Below are positions 11,901 to 22,672 of a stretch of DNA of 64,000 bases, one piece after another. The notes beneath the pieces were generated by a model. It saw only the letters and a program-made list of their open reading frames with translations. It did no database searches and was not told where the DNA came from. Position numbers and translations under genes: made by a program. This stretch comes from Ligustrum vulgare (lineage: Eukaryota > Streptophyta > Magnoliopsida > Lamiales > Oleaceae): NCBI GenBank assembly GCA_963555705.1, contig OY743187.1, positions 16,878,133 through 16,942,132 on the forward strand, in the 5' to 3' direction. Every line of letters begins with the position of its first letter. Position 1 is the first letter of the stretch.

Positions 11901-14900
11901 GGATTGCGAGTAAAGAAGCTGAGGTCCGACAACGGAGGAGAATATACGGATATGGCATTCAAAAAGTTCTGTTACCAGAATGGCATCAAAATGGAGAGGA
12001 CGTTGCCAGGGACTCCACAGCAAAATGGAGTTGCAGAACGTATGAACCGGACATTAACGGAGAGAGCCAGAAGCATGAGGTTACATGTAGGCTTGCCCAA
12101 ACAGTTTTGGGCAGAAGCAGTCAACACAGCGGTGTACTTGATCAATCGAGGACCCTCGGTACCGTTGGAGTACAGGATACCGGAGGAAGTGTGGAGCGGA
12201 AAAGAAATAAAACTTTCCCACGTGAAAGTTTTTGGATGTGTCGCATATGCACATATAAGTGATCAGGCAAGGGGCAAGCTAGACCCCAAATCACTAAAGT
12301 GCACATTCATTGGATATGGCGGAGATGAGTTCGGCTACCGCTTATGGGATGACCAGAACAGAAAGGTCATCAGAAGCAGGGATGTCATATTCAACGAGAA
12401 GGTTATGTACAAGGACAGAAATGCAGTGCAGTCCGATGACACAGTACATGATGATCCAACATATGTTGAGTTGGATGATGCTCCAGAAAGTAGTACGTCG
12501 CAGCAGACAGAGGAGGATCTGCAGTTACAGGAGCCTGTTCTAGAGACTGATGCATCACAGTCTCCAGTCCCTGTTCTTAGAAGGTCAACCAGACCTCATG
12601 TTCCAAATAGAAAGTACATGAGTTACATGTTACTTACTGATGCAGGTGAACCTGAATGCTATCATGAGGCATGTCAAGTCGGTGATTCTGGCAAGTGGGA
12701 GCTTGCAATGAAAGATGAGATAAAGTCTCTCATCTCTAACCAGACGTGGGAACTAGCCGAGTTACCTACAGGAAAGAGAGCTCTACACAATAAGTGGGTG
12801 TACAGAATCAAGGAGGAACATGATGGATCAAAGAGATACAAGGCGAGGTTGGTGGTCAAAGGTTTCCAGCAGAAAGAAGGAATTGACTACACGGAAATAT
12901 TTTCGCCAGTTGTGAAGCTGACAACAATCAGATCAGTCTTGAGTATTGTTGCAGCAAAGGGTTTGCACTTGGAGCAGTTAGATGTAAAAACTGCTTTCCT
13001 CCATGGTGACCTTGAGGAGGAAATATATATGCAGCAGCCAGAAGGCTTCTCAGTCAAAGGAAAGGAGAAGCTCGTTTGCAAATTGAAGAAGAGCCTGTAT
13101 GGCTTAAAGCAAGCCCCGAGACAGTGGTACAAGAAGTTCGACGGATTTATGCAGAAAAATGGCTACTTCAAATGTAATGCTGACCATTGTTGCTACTTCA
13201 GGAGATTCGAGTCCAGTTATATAATTTTGCTACTTTATGTCGATGATATGTTAGTAGCAGGCTCAGATATGGACGAAATCAAGAAGTTAAAGATGCAGCT
13301 GTCAGCAGAATTCGAAATGAAGGACTTGGGTACAGCGAAGCAGATTCTCGGAATGAGGATTTTCAGAGATAAGCAGAAGGGTATCTTGCAGTTATCTCAG
13401 GCCAAGTACATTAGTCAAGTTCTGCAGAGATTTAACATGTGCAGTGCGAAGGCTGTCAGCACGCCACTAGCTAATCACTTCCGTCTATCTAGTGATCAGA
13501 GTCCTAAGACAGAGGACGAGATAAACTTCATGGCTAAAATACCATATGCCTCAGCCATTGGAAGTTTAATGTATGCCATGGTTTGTACCAGACCAGATAT
13601 TGCTCATGCAGTGGGAGTTGTGAGTAGGTTTATGGCAAATCCAGGAAAGCAGCATTGGGAAGCAGTAAAGTGGATATTAAGATATCTACGGGGAACTACT
13701 GATAGATGCTTATGCTTTGGACGAGGCGAGGTGACTCTACAAGGCTTTGTAGATGCAGATTTTGCTGGCGAGGTAGATCGCAGACGAAGTACTACTGGTT
13801 ATGTTTTCACAGTAGGTACTACTGCAGTTAGCTGGATTTCGCAGATACAGAAGATTGTTGCTCTATCCACTACAGAAGCAGAGTACGTGGAAGTAACCGA
13901 GGCTAGCAAAGAAATGATCTGGTTACAGGGTTTGTTGGCAGAATTGGGATTCAGTCAGGAGAAGAATGTTTTGCACAGTGATAGTCAGAGTGCGATACAT
14001 CTGGCAAAGAATTCAGCATTTCATTCTAGAACCAAGCACATTGGACTCCGTTATCACTTCATCAGGTCTCTTCTAGAGGATGAAGTATTAACACTAGAGA
14101 AGATCCAGGGTAGCAAGAACCCAGCCGACATGATGACTAAGACGGTAACTAAAGAAAAATTGGAGCTGTGCTCAGCTTCAATTGGTTTTCTAAGGTGAAG
14201 ACAGCAGATGATTCACACCATATTTCAAAAGGAGTTGCAAGGAGGAAATGTCTCAAGGGAAGCCACATTAGTCTCCAAGTGGGAGATTGTTGGTAGATGG
14301 AGACTATTAGGTGGAAGATTAGTTGGTGAAAATAATTAGGTGAATGTTGGTAGGTTTTGGTAGTAGGTAAGGATGGTGAAATTTGTTATTCCCAATTCAT
14401 CCTAATTCTTCCTATAAATAGAGCTCAAGTGTTGAAGAGAAACACCACCACAACAAAGAGTGTTTGTAGAGAGCAACACAAGAGAGGCATTTCACAAAAT
14501 AGTGAGAAAAGTGAGTTGGAGAGAATAGCCTTTGCATAGGCAGATAAAAATACAGTGTTGTATTTTGTACTCCTCATTTTCGAGTTAGTGAAATATATTG
14601 GTGTGGGTCTGTGGACGTAGGCAAATTGCTGAACCACGTAAATCTTTGTGTTTCGTATTTGCATTTTATTTTTGCGTATTTATGTTTTCTCAGTCCAATT
14701 TATTTGTGTCACATCGATCCTGGACGGGATTAGTTGCGTCCTAATTCCCAACACTATGTTCATGTCCTAATAATTGACTTGATGTTTGGTCATTTATAAA
14801 TCAACAAAACAAAGAAGGTAGTTTATGATTTCTCTATTATTGTAATCTAGTGTAGACAATTGTATGTATAGTTTTCAACAGAACATAGAAAATGCTATAC

Positions 14901-15495
14901 GATTGGGGCAAAATGCAAAAACTCCAGAGTAAGATTGAAAATTTAGAGCCTTTTTGGAAGCTTAAATCCTTGTTATATTTTAAAGGACACATGGTGATGA
15001 AATCATGCTGAAACCAAAGTTACTTTGTTTCGTTTATAGTCAATTTGATTTGCTTTTGGCTTTTAGAGTTCACTGCTTTCAAAGTCATTGTGGATATCTA
15101 TTCTGAGTTATAAACAGAAATCTGGTTTGTATTTTTGCTGATATACATAGGTTCTTTTAATCATTTGTATACGTAAAAAAATTAGATGGAGGTGAACCAG
15201 CTGGCTGGTAAATCAATGAATATAATAGTCAAATAAATTTCGTAGTTTGGGTTTTATTATATCATTTGTAATCTTCCTTTGAGTTTTACATGAATTTCAA
15301 TATTATCATCAATGTTTGACCGGTAGCTAAATCCAAATTAGTGCAAGGTCTAGAAGTGGTGGCAGCTGGATTTGTTTTTATTCTAACTTTTTCATTAGGA
15401 CATGAAAACTCAGGCATAGATGGTTTAAGAAAATTGTTTTCCATATTTTAATTTAAACCAAGTCTTCTCTTAACTTACTCAACATCAGTTTGGTA

Positions 15496-15535
<40 letters not shown>

Positions 15536-16568
15536 GCCACAAGAAAACATCACATTGGACCTTTTTTTTTTTTTTTGAAAAGTCAACAATTTCGGCTGAT
15601 CAAAGATCCACGCTCATCATTTTTGACTTAAAAAAGGGACTAATGAAATGTTGTCAAGTTGCTATTTATCAGTGTTCTAAAACGCGCGCACAGTGCGCGC
15701 ATACGCGCGACGCGCGCCTCTCGCGCGTCGCTTTGGCGAAAAGCGAGAAAAACGCGTTTTGAAAAATTTTGTTCTAAAAAGCGCGCGCGAAGCGCGCACA
15801 GTGCGCGCATAAGCGCGCTTCAGCACGCGTTGTGCGTGCTGAAGCGAGCTTAAGCGCGCACTGTGCGCGCTTAAGCGTGCCCGATGCGCGCAGTTGGCTT
15901 TTTTTTTTTTTTTTCCTTTTTTTTTTTTTTACTTGTTCAAGTATGTGTAAAATTTAAATTAAATATTTAGGAATTGAAAAACGCTTTTTAACGCTTACTC
16001 CCGCTTAAGCTTCAAAAGCTTGACTCTTGGGCTCCACGCTTCGTCACGCTTCACGCTTTTTAGAACACTGCTATTTATAAATAACCCTTTATAAACGGTT
16101 TGTCAAACATAGGAATACCGTTTTGTCCTTTCCCTTAGTTTAGCCCCGTCCTTAAGTCCAAGAAGTGGATCGTTTTAAGTTCTATTAAGTCATGTATTAT
16201 TTGATGTAGTTTATTGCTAAATTTTGCTCTGCAGCTAACTTACGTCTATATGCAGCTAATGCAAATGCATTGAAGCTGAGCTGTGAACACCTCCGACTCT
16301 TTGTGACAGGTGACAGCTTAAAATGAAAGTTGCCATTTCTTTCTGTTACATTTATTTTTAGTTTTAGTTTTATTCTTCTCAATTCTCATAATGATGTCTC
16401 TTTCTCTGCATCACTTTCCAAGGGTTCTTAAAAAACACAACTAATGCTGTTTTCCATGCTGTAGAGGCTATTCAACGTGCTGCTACCATTGCTGAAGCAG
16501 AGGGTTCTAATAAAATAGAAGCCACGCATGTGGAGAGGATACTTCCACAGTTGCTTTTAGATTTTTAA
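8929..16568 (+). CDS. MHF2: MHF2 / CENP-X histone-fold protein (6 coding exons)
   Basis: Exons: 8929-8958, 9089-9137, 9239-9279, 9544-9583, 16256-16309 and 16465-16568. All introns are GT-AG, phase is kept, total 318 nt, 105 aa. Recognisable family blocks are DLIRAIFQLVWKRRA early, GTSKKNRLTYANANALKLSC in the middle and IEATHVERILPQLLLDF at the C-terminus. In plants and animals MHF2 pairs with MHF1 as a histone-fold dimer that binds DNA with FANCM in crossover control and fork repair; CENP-X also acts at kinetochores. Intron 4 is 6,672 bp and contains a 5-kb copia element and a hAT MITE, both removable by splicing. The exon 3 donor (GAG|GTTCAA) next to an A-run is the least certain boundary. 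Confidence 0.88.
9715..10180 (+). repeat. 5' LTR of the young copia element
   Basis: TGTTGGTAG to CCCAACA. A TATA-type promoter (ctataaatag, about 9839-9848) would start transcription of the genomic RNA, followed by a stretch rich in CACCACAACAA. Confidence 0.97.
10183..10194 (+). promoter_or_regulatory. primer binding site, tRNA-iMet type
   Basis: TGGTATCAGAGC begins two bases after the LTR end, as in most copia elements. Confidence 0.95.
10308..14198 (+). CDS. Ty1/copia Gag-Pol polyprotein, intact
   Basis: 1296 aa from the ATG at 10308; a GTG nine bases upstream is in frame but an unlikely start. Gag (UBN2-type) fills about residues 1-230. A zinc knuckle CWKCGKTGHYKNQC lies near 239-252, the aspartic protease motif DSGAS near 289, and the pre-integrase H-H-C-C finger (WHQRLGH, CESC) near 414-450. 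The integrase core follows with D in HTDVWGP, D in SDNGGEYT and E in the NGVAERMNRT segment (about 475-575). Reverse transcriptase has YKARLVVKGF near 844 and YVDDM near 977. RNase H follows (DADFAGEVD near 1149, SDSQSA near 1225). No stop or frameshift was seen. Copia elements normally encode Gag and Pol in one frame, as here. Confidence 0.97.
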   Translation: MSTDEKISKIDKFDGSNFGFWKMQMEDYLYQKDLYKPLKEKPEDISQGDWELLDRKALGTIRLTLSKSVAFNIKNEKTTESLMAALSSMYEQPSAANKVHLIKKLFNMKMAEGGRFGEHLNEFNEVTDQLNTVEITFSDEVRALLILGQLPDSWNGTVTAISGSAGKSKLKFDDVVSMILTEEIRRQSEGVSTSGSALNVESRGRSSNRGNGRGNGKFRSGRSRSRNPNNPNKTKVVECWKCGKTGHYKNQCPTPPKEKENRTEVNVVEEEADDALICSLERKTEYWVIDSGASFHATSNKEFFVNYTRGDFGRVYLGNDQPCGVVGKGDVQIKINGSVWKLKDVRHIPELRKNLISVKQLSGEGHVTTFSGDNWKITKGAMIIARGKDTGTLYTTTDACVTIAVAESKEGPNLWHQRLGHMSQKGLKYMHAKGKLPELQSTDIDLCESCIFGKQTRVSFNTSGRTRKQEKLELVHTDVWGPTAVSSIGGKSYFVTFIDDHSRKVWVYFLRHKSEVFDVFKKWKAMVENETGLRVKKLRSDNGGEYTDMAFKKFCYQNGIKMERTLPGTPQQNGVAERMNRTLTERARSMRLHVGLPKQFWAEAVNTAVYLINRGPSVPLEYRIPEEVWSGKEIKLSHVKVFGCVAYAHISDQARGKLDPKSLKCTFIGYGGDEFGYRLWDDQNRKVIRSRDVIFNEKVMYKDRNAVQSDDTVHDDPTYVELDDAPESSTSQQTEEDLQLQEPVLETDASQSPVPVLRRSTRPHVPNRKYMSYMLLTDAGEPECYHEACQVGDSGKWELAMKDEIKSLISNQTWELAELPTGKRALHNKWVYRIKEEHDGSKRYKARLVVKGFQQKEGIDYTEIFSPVVKLTTIRSVLSIVAAKGLHLEQLDVKTAFLHGDLEEEIYMQQPEGFSVKGKEKLVCKLKKSLYGLKQAPRQWYKKFDGFMQKNGYFKCNADHCCYFRRFESSYIILLLYVDDMLVAGSDMDEIKKLKMQLSAEFEMKDLGTAKQILGMRIFRDKQKGILQLSQAKYISQVLQRFNMCSAKAVSTPLANHFRLSSDQSPKTEDEINFMAKIPYASAIGSLMYAMVCTRPDIAHAVGVVSRFMANPGKQHWEAVKWILRYLRGTTDRCLCFGRGEVTLQGFVDADFAGEVDRRRSTTGYVFTVGTTAVSWISQIQKIVALSTTEAEYVEVTEASKEMIWLQGLLAELGFSQEKNVLHSDSQSAIHLAKNSAFHSRTKHIGLRYHFIRSLLEDEVLTLEKIQGSKNPADMMTKTVTKEKLELCSASIGFLR
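14288..14753 (+). repeat. 3' LTR of the young copia element
   Basis: Same length as the 5' LTR and identical but for one base. It ends CCCAACA directly before the target copy CTATG. Confidence 0.97.
15498..15532. repeat. poly-T tract
   Basis: About 35 consecutive T residues in MHF2 intron 4, followed after 30 bp by a second shorter run. It may be a polypurine-strand relic of retroposition or plain slippage; no SINE body was recognised beside it. Confidence 0.8.
15670..16070. mobile_element. CpG-rich hAT-type MITE in MHF2 intron 4
   Basis: A 401-bp element with an exact 8-bp target duplication CTATTTAT (15662-15669 and 16071-16078) and inverted ends CAGTGTTCTAAAA and TTTTTAGAACACTG. The left two thirds are packed with GCGCGC, TGCGCGC and AAGCGCGC words, in sharp contrast to the AT-rich surroundings. 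The right third repeats ACGCTT/AAGCTT. Short open frames here are chance products of the repeat. It resembles the smaller element at 1443-1608. Confidence 0.85.
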
Positions 16569-18264
16569 GTTGCATCTGATATTCAAATATATAACATCTG
16601 CGTAAGTTTGAATGTTTTGCATTCTGGAAACAAGGTGGTTTAATTCTACTTATCCTATTTGAACACTCGTCTTTAGGAGGGCCTGAACAGACTTCAAATC
16701 GTCGATTTGCTAGCTTTTTTTAATGGTTGAATCTCTCTCCCTTTTCAATGGATTTGTACAAGTATCATTATTGTAGAAATCATATTTCTTAAAATTCATT
16801 GAGCACATGATTTGATCCCATAAGTATTTTGGGAGAAAATGGAAACTTCCTGCTTTACTTTTTTTGGTAGAGCACATTAAGCCCTTGTTTGACCCCCCAT
16901 TTTGAGGGAAGAATGAGTTTTGGAATAGTATTTTTTGGAGAATCTATGGTTGAAAAATAATGAAAACTTTTGGGTTTAAGTGTAATATTATTTTACTTGA
17001 GAATATACAGTTGAAATAGGAAAGAGAAAAATGTATTTTGTTTTAATGGGCTAGCTAAGATTACTCTTGTTACATTTGAAGGGTTTTATTATTATTATTT
17101 TATTTATTTTATTTTTTAAAATTTTTTTGATCAATTTTATTGTTGTAAACATGTTACTTGTCATCATTGTAAATTTTCTTTTCATGTTCATGCTTATATG
17201 AACTCACCTCCTCCCCTGGCTGTGATGATGACGTTTCTAGCAAGACTTCATAGAATTTACCAATTGTCCTCGAGTGGCAGCGAAAAGTAAGGTGTTGTAG
17301 TATCTTTCCCGACTTTGGGGTTAGTTTATGAAATATATTCATTCTAGTTGCCTTGAAGAGTTATCATGACTAAAAGGTCCATGAAGATTTCAATCAAATG
17401 AATTTGTGCTAATATAATATGACCACAAGGAAAGCAGGTTGTGAAATTTCTGAAGTTGATTTAGCTTGACATTTCAATATTGGATTTATTTCTTGAGTCT
17501 CTGTAGTGTAGCCTGTTGAGAATTTTATACTGACAAGCGCACACTGTCATGTTTTATTATAATATAATAATAAGATATGATGTCGAACCCATAGGAATTA
17601 ATTATTAAATTCTAGTAAATGCTGTAATTATAATAACCTTTATTTTATCTACACAATCGAATTGTAAAATCAATGGATTTTAAGTAAATCTAAATTAAAG
17701 AAGTTGACTAAATCAACGATGTTGCCTAATCTAAAGGTTTAAATATTATGGGGAGAGTCTAGGGTTTTGAGTTTAAGTCTTCCAGCGTGGATAAAATTCA
17801 AGCTTTTTTCTCTCTTTTTTGGGTGAAAAAGTTGGTTCCTTATAAATATTATTTGATAATATTTCTTGTAGATGGATTTATTTTTAAGAGAGACTGCTAT
17901 GATGAGCAGATTCATTAAATCAATCTAGAGGTAACCCACAAAGTTGACACGTCACGAACTAAAAAGGAGTATTTTGAGATTTATAAACATCTGGTTCTTT
18001 TGGTTTTAATATTTCTTTTAGATTCTTGTCAACCAAGTTCAATTGGGATGTGTTTGTGTGGGGGTGGGGGGCACGTAAATTGGAGTGTCTACAGCAAAAT
18101 ACAAGTTAAGAAAGAGATAACTTTTTGCATTCTTGAAGTCAATCTTCGTGCCACATTGTACATTTCTTAAAAACTCATAATGAAAATTCTGCACTCTTTG
18201 ATAATAGGAATTTTAGAATGCTGGTAACTCCCTTAAAATTGAAGACCACTCACACGATGATGCT
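16569..18264. other. intergenic between MHF2 and the GH36 gene
   Basis: Convergent 3' flanks of the two genes. 16870-17060 resembles a short AT-rich repeat family (AGTATTTTTTGGAGAATCTATGG type) with further copies near 23240, 63410 and 63690. 17525-17640 (GACAAGCGCACACTGTCA and following) looks like an old LTR fragment. No additional gene is apparent; a frame at 17154-17342 is not supported by any family. Confidence 0.5.
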
Positions 18265-21200
18265 TTAGTATACAATTTCTATATCTCTTAGGCTGCCATC
18301 ACCTTGAAGATTTATGGTCAATAATCCATCTGCAGCAGTATAGGTGAACTCCTCCTCCTTCATATCCACCTTACAACTGCTAGGTTTTTTACTCGAATAT
18401 GCTCCAAATCGTCCAGAGCCTCTTGCTTTGATTGTTATTGTCTCCTTAAAGCTGAACTCTTCGATTGCTCCCCCCGAGTTATACATGTCAATTAATCCAA
18501 TAGGTGCAAAATGAAGGCCTTCATTGATCTCCTGTTATTACAATAGTCATTTAGAACTACATGTTAGTGTTGCTTGAAATTAGTGATTAGAATAAAAGTG
18601 TTAAGAGCTTTGCTTACCTTGATTGGGGAGACAGTAAAAATTTCGCATTCTAATACACCTAGAGACACTTGAATGATTTTGTTCTTTGGCACCCTGGAAA
18701 GAGATCCTGCAACATGAAGTTTTCAGAAGTCAGATTTCTGTTTTGTTGATTGACAATATATTTGAAAATAATGGAAAATGACTTACCTGCATTAAATGCA
18801 TATATTGCACTATCTCCACTCCATGTTTCCCCCGCAATCTCTTCAAGGAATTCAACATCAAGAGGACTGACATGGCCCGTAATTTGTGTAGCTGAGAATG
18901 TTGAGGTTGGACTGGATTCAGGAGCTTCTTTCATCAGCCAACTCCCTGCGCCCTGGCAGTTGAAAGCCCCTACTACTCCGGTTAGCTTATTTAAGTTCCA
19001 TATCTTCATCAAGCTGTTTTAAGCCATTAAATAGAATTTGTAGTTAGTAATGGAAGATGGAAGTAATATATTGACTAAAAATTGAAGCTATTGAACATAT
19101 ATTAAAATATTACCTCTTCCCGTCCATGACTGGATCTACAAATAGGCAATCTCGAGTAGGTCGGCCAGCATATTTAGCTCTTAAGATGGTTCCATCAGAA
19201 AGAACAAGTTTCTTAAGGATCTTGAAGTCATGTTTGCCTGGCTTGTCACTGTAATATAAAACGATGTGTTTTCACATTACCGAAAGCTTTATATTTTTCT
19301 AAGATGTGGAGTGTTAGAAATAGCCTACCTAACATACACTGGACATCCTCCCAATGCTCTTGCTGCTCCATGAAACTCTGCAGTGTTGTGATTGCTCTAT
19401 ATTCAAGAATGAAATGGGAATCAGTATTTAGCTAGCTTTGTTGCATTAATTTTTGTTATATTTGAAAATTCAATATACTGTTTCTATGCTGGTATTCAGT
19501 CTCACAGGTTGTAGATTAAACATAGGAGAATAAAATAGTTTCTGGAACATGAAAACATAGATAAAAAATATACTAACATGGAACATATCCCAGTCGGGCA
19601 CGGCAGTTTCCCCAATGAGAAGACTGTTGAAGGACACTGATGCAATATGTAGAGTCTGAAATGTTGGCTCATTAGGCATGAAATCCTCTGAGGCTCTAGC
19701 TGCTGCACTTTTCTTTGAACTAAAAATTGATAAAAAAAAAATCAGAAATTATTCGAGGTGCTGAAAAATTTGATGCTATTGTAGGAACTGGTGTCAAGTG
19801 GCTTCACCTGAAAATATTGTCTGAATTGTGACACATGCAACAAATTAAGTTATTTTCTCTAAAGTTCTTCTCTATAGATTCATCAAGAGCTTCATGGTAC
19901 TGTTTACTAATTGAAACTCGACCACCATATCCCGAACCTAAGGTTTGTATTAAGTTCTGGACATCAACCTTAACACCATCAACTCCACTATCGGCAAGGT
20001 AGCTATGAAGGTCATTATAGAAGTCATACACCTTTTGAGGGTCTATTACTCCAACTCCATACTTCTCCAAACTGTCCATGGCTATGTCTCTAACGTTCCC
20101 AATGTTTCCTGGCGATTGAATTGGATAAGCAAGCTTAGGATTGTACTTCTTTAATGCATCAGAAGAAGGAGAAACACCTCCCCAGTATCCAGCTAAAGCA
20201 TGCCACATATAAACATATCTGCATCATGTAGTAACTTTGAGCATTTACTCATTTTATGAAACATAAGTTCGTCATCATTTTCAGTACTCCTGGAAACTTA
20301 CTTTAAACCATAGTTCTGTTTGATTGTTTGGATAAACTCTTTGAGATTAGTAGATGAACCGTCTGATTCCGAGCCCCTGAACTTGCTGTTTTCCTTGATA
20401 TCTGTTAATCTGCTGGCAAACCTGTACAAAGGTAGTAGCAGTGCATTATTAGTACCATGATCCCAAAGCCGAAGGATTTCAAAATCTTACTAGATGTTGC
20501 AGAGAGAACTTACTGAGTTCCTTCAACAAGAGGTTGGCCTTCCTTTTGAAATTCATTTGCTGTTTCTTGCCATCCATCATCTATGATCAGGAATTTAGGA
20601 GAAATCCCACCTTCTTTAAAACTGAAACAGAATCAAAGTTCGTGTGATTGAGTAGACCTGTTTTAGTTTTGTTCAACTAAAATAAAAAAACTATTAACAT
20701 AGTTTAGGTTTTGATGTTTAACCTTTGAAGACCCTCTTTGATTCCATTTGGATCGACTTTAGTGTAGAAAGCATCCCATGTACACCATCCAAACCAGTCC
20801 AAATGAGCTGGTGCCTGTCAGTAGAAACATGGTATGTTCTTAGTTTCAATGTTCTAAGATATAGTTGAAGAAATAGTGTGGTTGTGTACGTGAGGGTGGG
20901 GGTGGGGGTGGGGTGGGGTGGGGTATATAATAATTTTTACCTTTTTGTTTTCAAGGTGAGAAAATGTACCCTTGAGCTTGGCTAATATCCTGCAGAAGTA
21001 GGAATTTGGAAGCTTGAAAATACGAAATTATTGTACAACCACCTTAAGTTAGTTTATAAATAGCACATTTTTTCAAAGAATAATATTATTCATCCCCACT
21101 GTGGATGAGTCTCAGTGGGATGTGACATCAACTCATTGATTAATGTAAAAAAAAAAATTAATGCTATTTATCCCCCACTGGGATGAGCCACGATAGGATG

Positions 21201-22316
21201 TGGTACCAATACATTGGTTTGTGCAAAGGTTTTTGATTTTAACACTTCACACTTTTGTACCAATAAATGAGTTGACGCCACATCCCATCTTCAGTTTTTA
21301 ACTACTCATATTTTTTAAAATCACTTTTCAATCGCAGGTTTTACCTCGAAAATGTTAATTTTTTTTTTTTTTTATAAACAAAGTTCTTTTACCAAACAGT
21401 AATCCTATTGACAGCTAAAGAAACATACTTAATTGAATCCTTGATCAGTTCAAATGGGTTGTCCCCTGAGTTAATGAAAACTCCCTCCAATGCTTGAGAA
21501 GTTTGGACATCAGTATCCCCTTAAAAATGCGCAAAAATCAGATGTGACCATATATTTCCCGGACATACCAGTTACAGTAAATGGGTCGGGTAAAGGATTT
21601 GTGAAAAATGACAACAAACCTACCACTTTCATAGCAGAACTGAAGCTCATTTGATGGAGTTCCTTGCAGTGTTGTCCTAAACAGTCCGTCCAGTAAAGGC
21701 AATACAAGAATGTAAAATTTATTTTCTGAAGTAGCAGTTTCCTCTACAGAAATTTCATCATCAATTCCAAGTACTGAATCTTCTCCTGCTTCCAAGAGAA
21801 GCATTTGAGTCTCCATAGGGATATCACTGGCTGATTTTCCGACACGTGGAATCATCCACCAGATCTTGGCTACGAACAGACACATGAACTTGTAATTCCT
21901 GAGACAGAAGAGCAATCACTCATTTCTTCAACAATTGTTAAAAGTTTTGTCGTTAAAAATATTTCTTTTATGTTTTCGAGGTAAAATATGTTGTTGAAAA
22001 GTTGAGAAAAAAAATATATGTGGTTAAAAGGTTATTTGGGGAAATTGTATTATAAAAAACTTGTTTTTAAACAAGTTTGCCAAACAGAGGCTAGAGAGTC
22101 GAGGAAAAGAAGTAGCAATGATAAGAAACACACTTACTCGAGAATTCCAAGATTAAAAACATGTTGGGAACTTGAAACCGTCGAACTTGCTCCGAGAAAA
22201 GCGGCCTTCGAACCCACCGGAGAAACGACGACATTTCTCGGTACTCCGGTCAGAACAACCTTGCCGCGCACCATGAGGCTGCCATTTTTTATAACCGGAA
22301 CCGCAGTAATTGTCAT
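18265..22316 (-). CDS. raffinose synthase / alkaline alpha-galactosidase family protein (GH36), 14 exons
   Basis: Coding exons in transcript order: 22138-22316, 21624-21898, 21429-21519, 20941-20989, 20723-20814, 20514-20621, 20302-20421, 19808-20218, 19578-19719, 19329-19396, 19114-19248, 18787-19013, 18618-18706, 18265-18531. All junctions are GT-AG and in phase; 2253 nt give 750 aa, a normal family length. Landmarks are [32 protein letters not shown], the nucleophile segment [14 protein letters not shown] with the likely acid/base Asp, and a C-terminal beta domain ending RDIEIVY. Members are cytosolic enzymes acting on galactinol, sucrose or raffinose-series sugars. Which subgroup (raffinose synthase, alkaline alpha-galactosidase or seed-imbibition protein) cannot be settled by eye. 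The start ATG begins the conserved MTITAVP. Confidence 0.93.
20889..20925. repeat. G-rich simple repeat in a GH36-gene intron
   Basis: A run of GGGTGGGGGTGGGG type on the + strand inside the 126-bp intron 20815-20940, giving a C-rich tract in the pre-mRNA. It contains several G-runs of four or more and could form a quadruplex on the coding-antisense DNA strand. Confidence 0.8.
21076..21305. mobile_element. MITE-like inverted repeat in a GH36-gene intron
   Basis: In the intron between exons 3 and 4 (20990-21428), GGGATGTGACATCAACTCATT (about 21117-21137) is matched in inverted orientation by AATGAGTTGACGCCACATCCC (about 21266-21286). A second, weaker copy of the GGATG words lies between them. 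Target duplications were not resolved, so ends are approximate and the superfamily is unknown. Confidence 0.5.
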
Positions 22317-22663
22317 GTTCGCCTAATGTAATATCTCAACTGCGCAGAATCGAATCAAAATGAAACCATATATGTAGATCAAAACAATGTGAAATCTCAC
22401 GCAAGAAGAAGGCTAATAAAAAATAGTTCAGACGTCCAAAGTGAAGAGGTTGAAGATTAAAATCCAAGAAACATGCAATCCTAAGCAATCTGATGAAAAG
22501 GGACTTTCAGCTTATAATTCATGAAAATCTAAAATGAAAAATAATCTACTTCTTTTGTTCTACCTATACAACTTTGGAATGGAATAGCCTTTAAATGTAG
22601 ATTTCAAGAAGAACAATGAAGAGTTATAATCACAGGTGAGAAATCCGGATCAAGAATTGAATT

Positions 22664-22672
22664 CTTATATAG
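22664..22672 (-). promoter_or_regulatory. candidate TATA box of the GH36 gene
   Basis: Minus-strand CTATATAAG, about 350 bp upstream of the start codon. This allows a long 5' UTR, and CTGCGCAG just upstream of the ATG (about 22340-22347) could be a 5'-UTR intron acceptor. Both are inferences. Confidence 0.35.

Larger units (their letters stand above)
9715..14753 (+). mobile_element. young, apparently complete Ty1/copia retrotransposon
   Basis: A 5039-bp element with 466-bp LTRs (9715-10180 and 14288-14753), a tRNA-iMet primer site, one long Gag-Pol frame, a purine tract (about 14278-14287) and an exact 5-bp target duplication CTATG (9710-9714 and 14754-14758). By my reading the LTRs differ at one site (A in the left copy, G in the right, near 10111/14684). 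With plant rates of 0.7-1.3e-8 per site per year this implies roughly 0.1 million years. It lies in intron 4 of MHF2 in the sense orientation. Domain order PR-IN-RT-RH is copia; Tnt1/Tork-like affinity is my impression only. Confidence 0.97.

Noticed and set aside
15490..15853. Frames across the GC-rich MITE and poly-T tract
   Set aside because: Composed of homopolymer and RA/AR dipeptide translations of GCGCGC words; repeat artefact.
16872..17060. Complete Tourist MITE starting TTAAGCCCTTGTTTGACC
   Set aside because: No matching right terminus or TTA duplication within 1 kb; noted only as a repeat remnant.
17525..17640. Solo LTR
   Set aside because: Only short LTR-like phrases; no paired ends, primer site or target duplication could be fixed.
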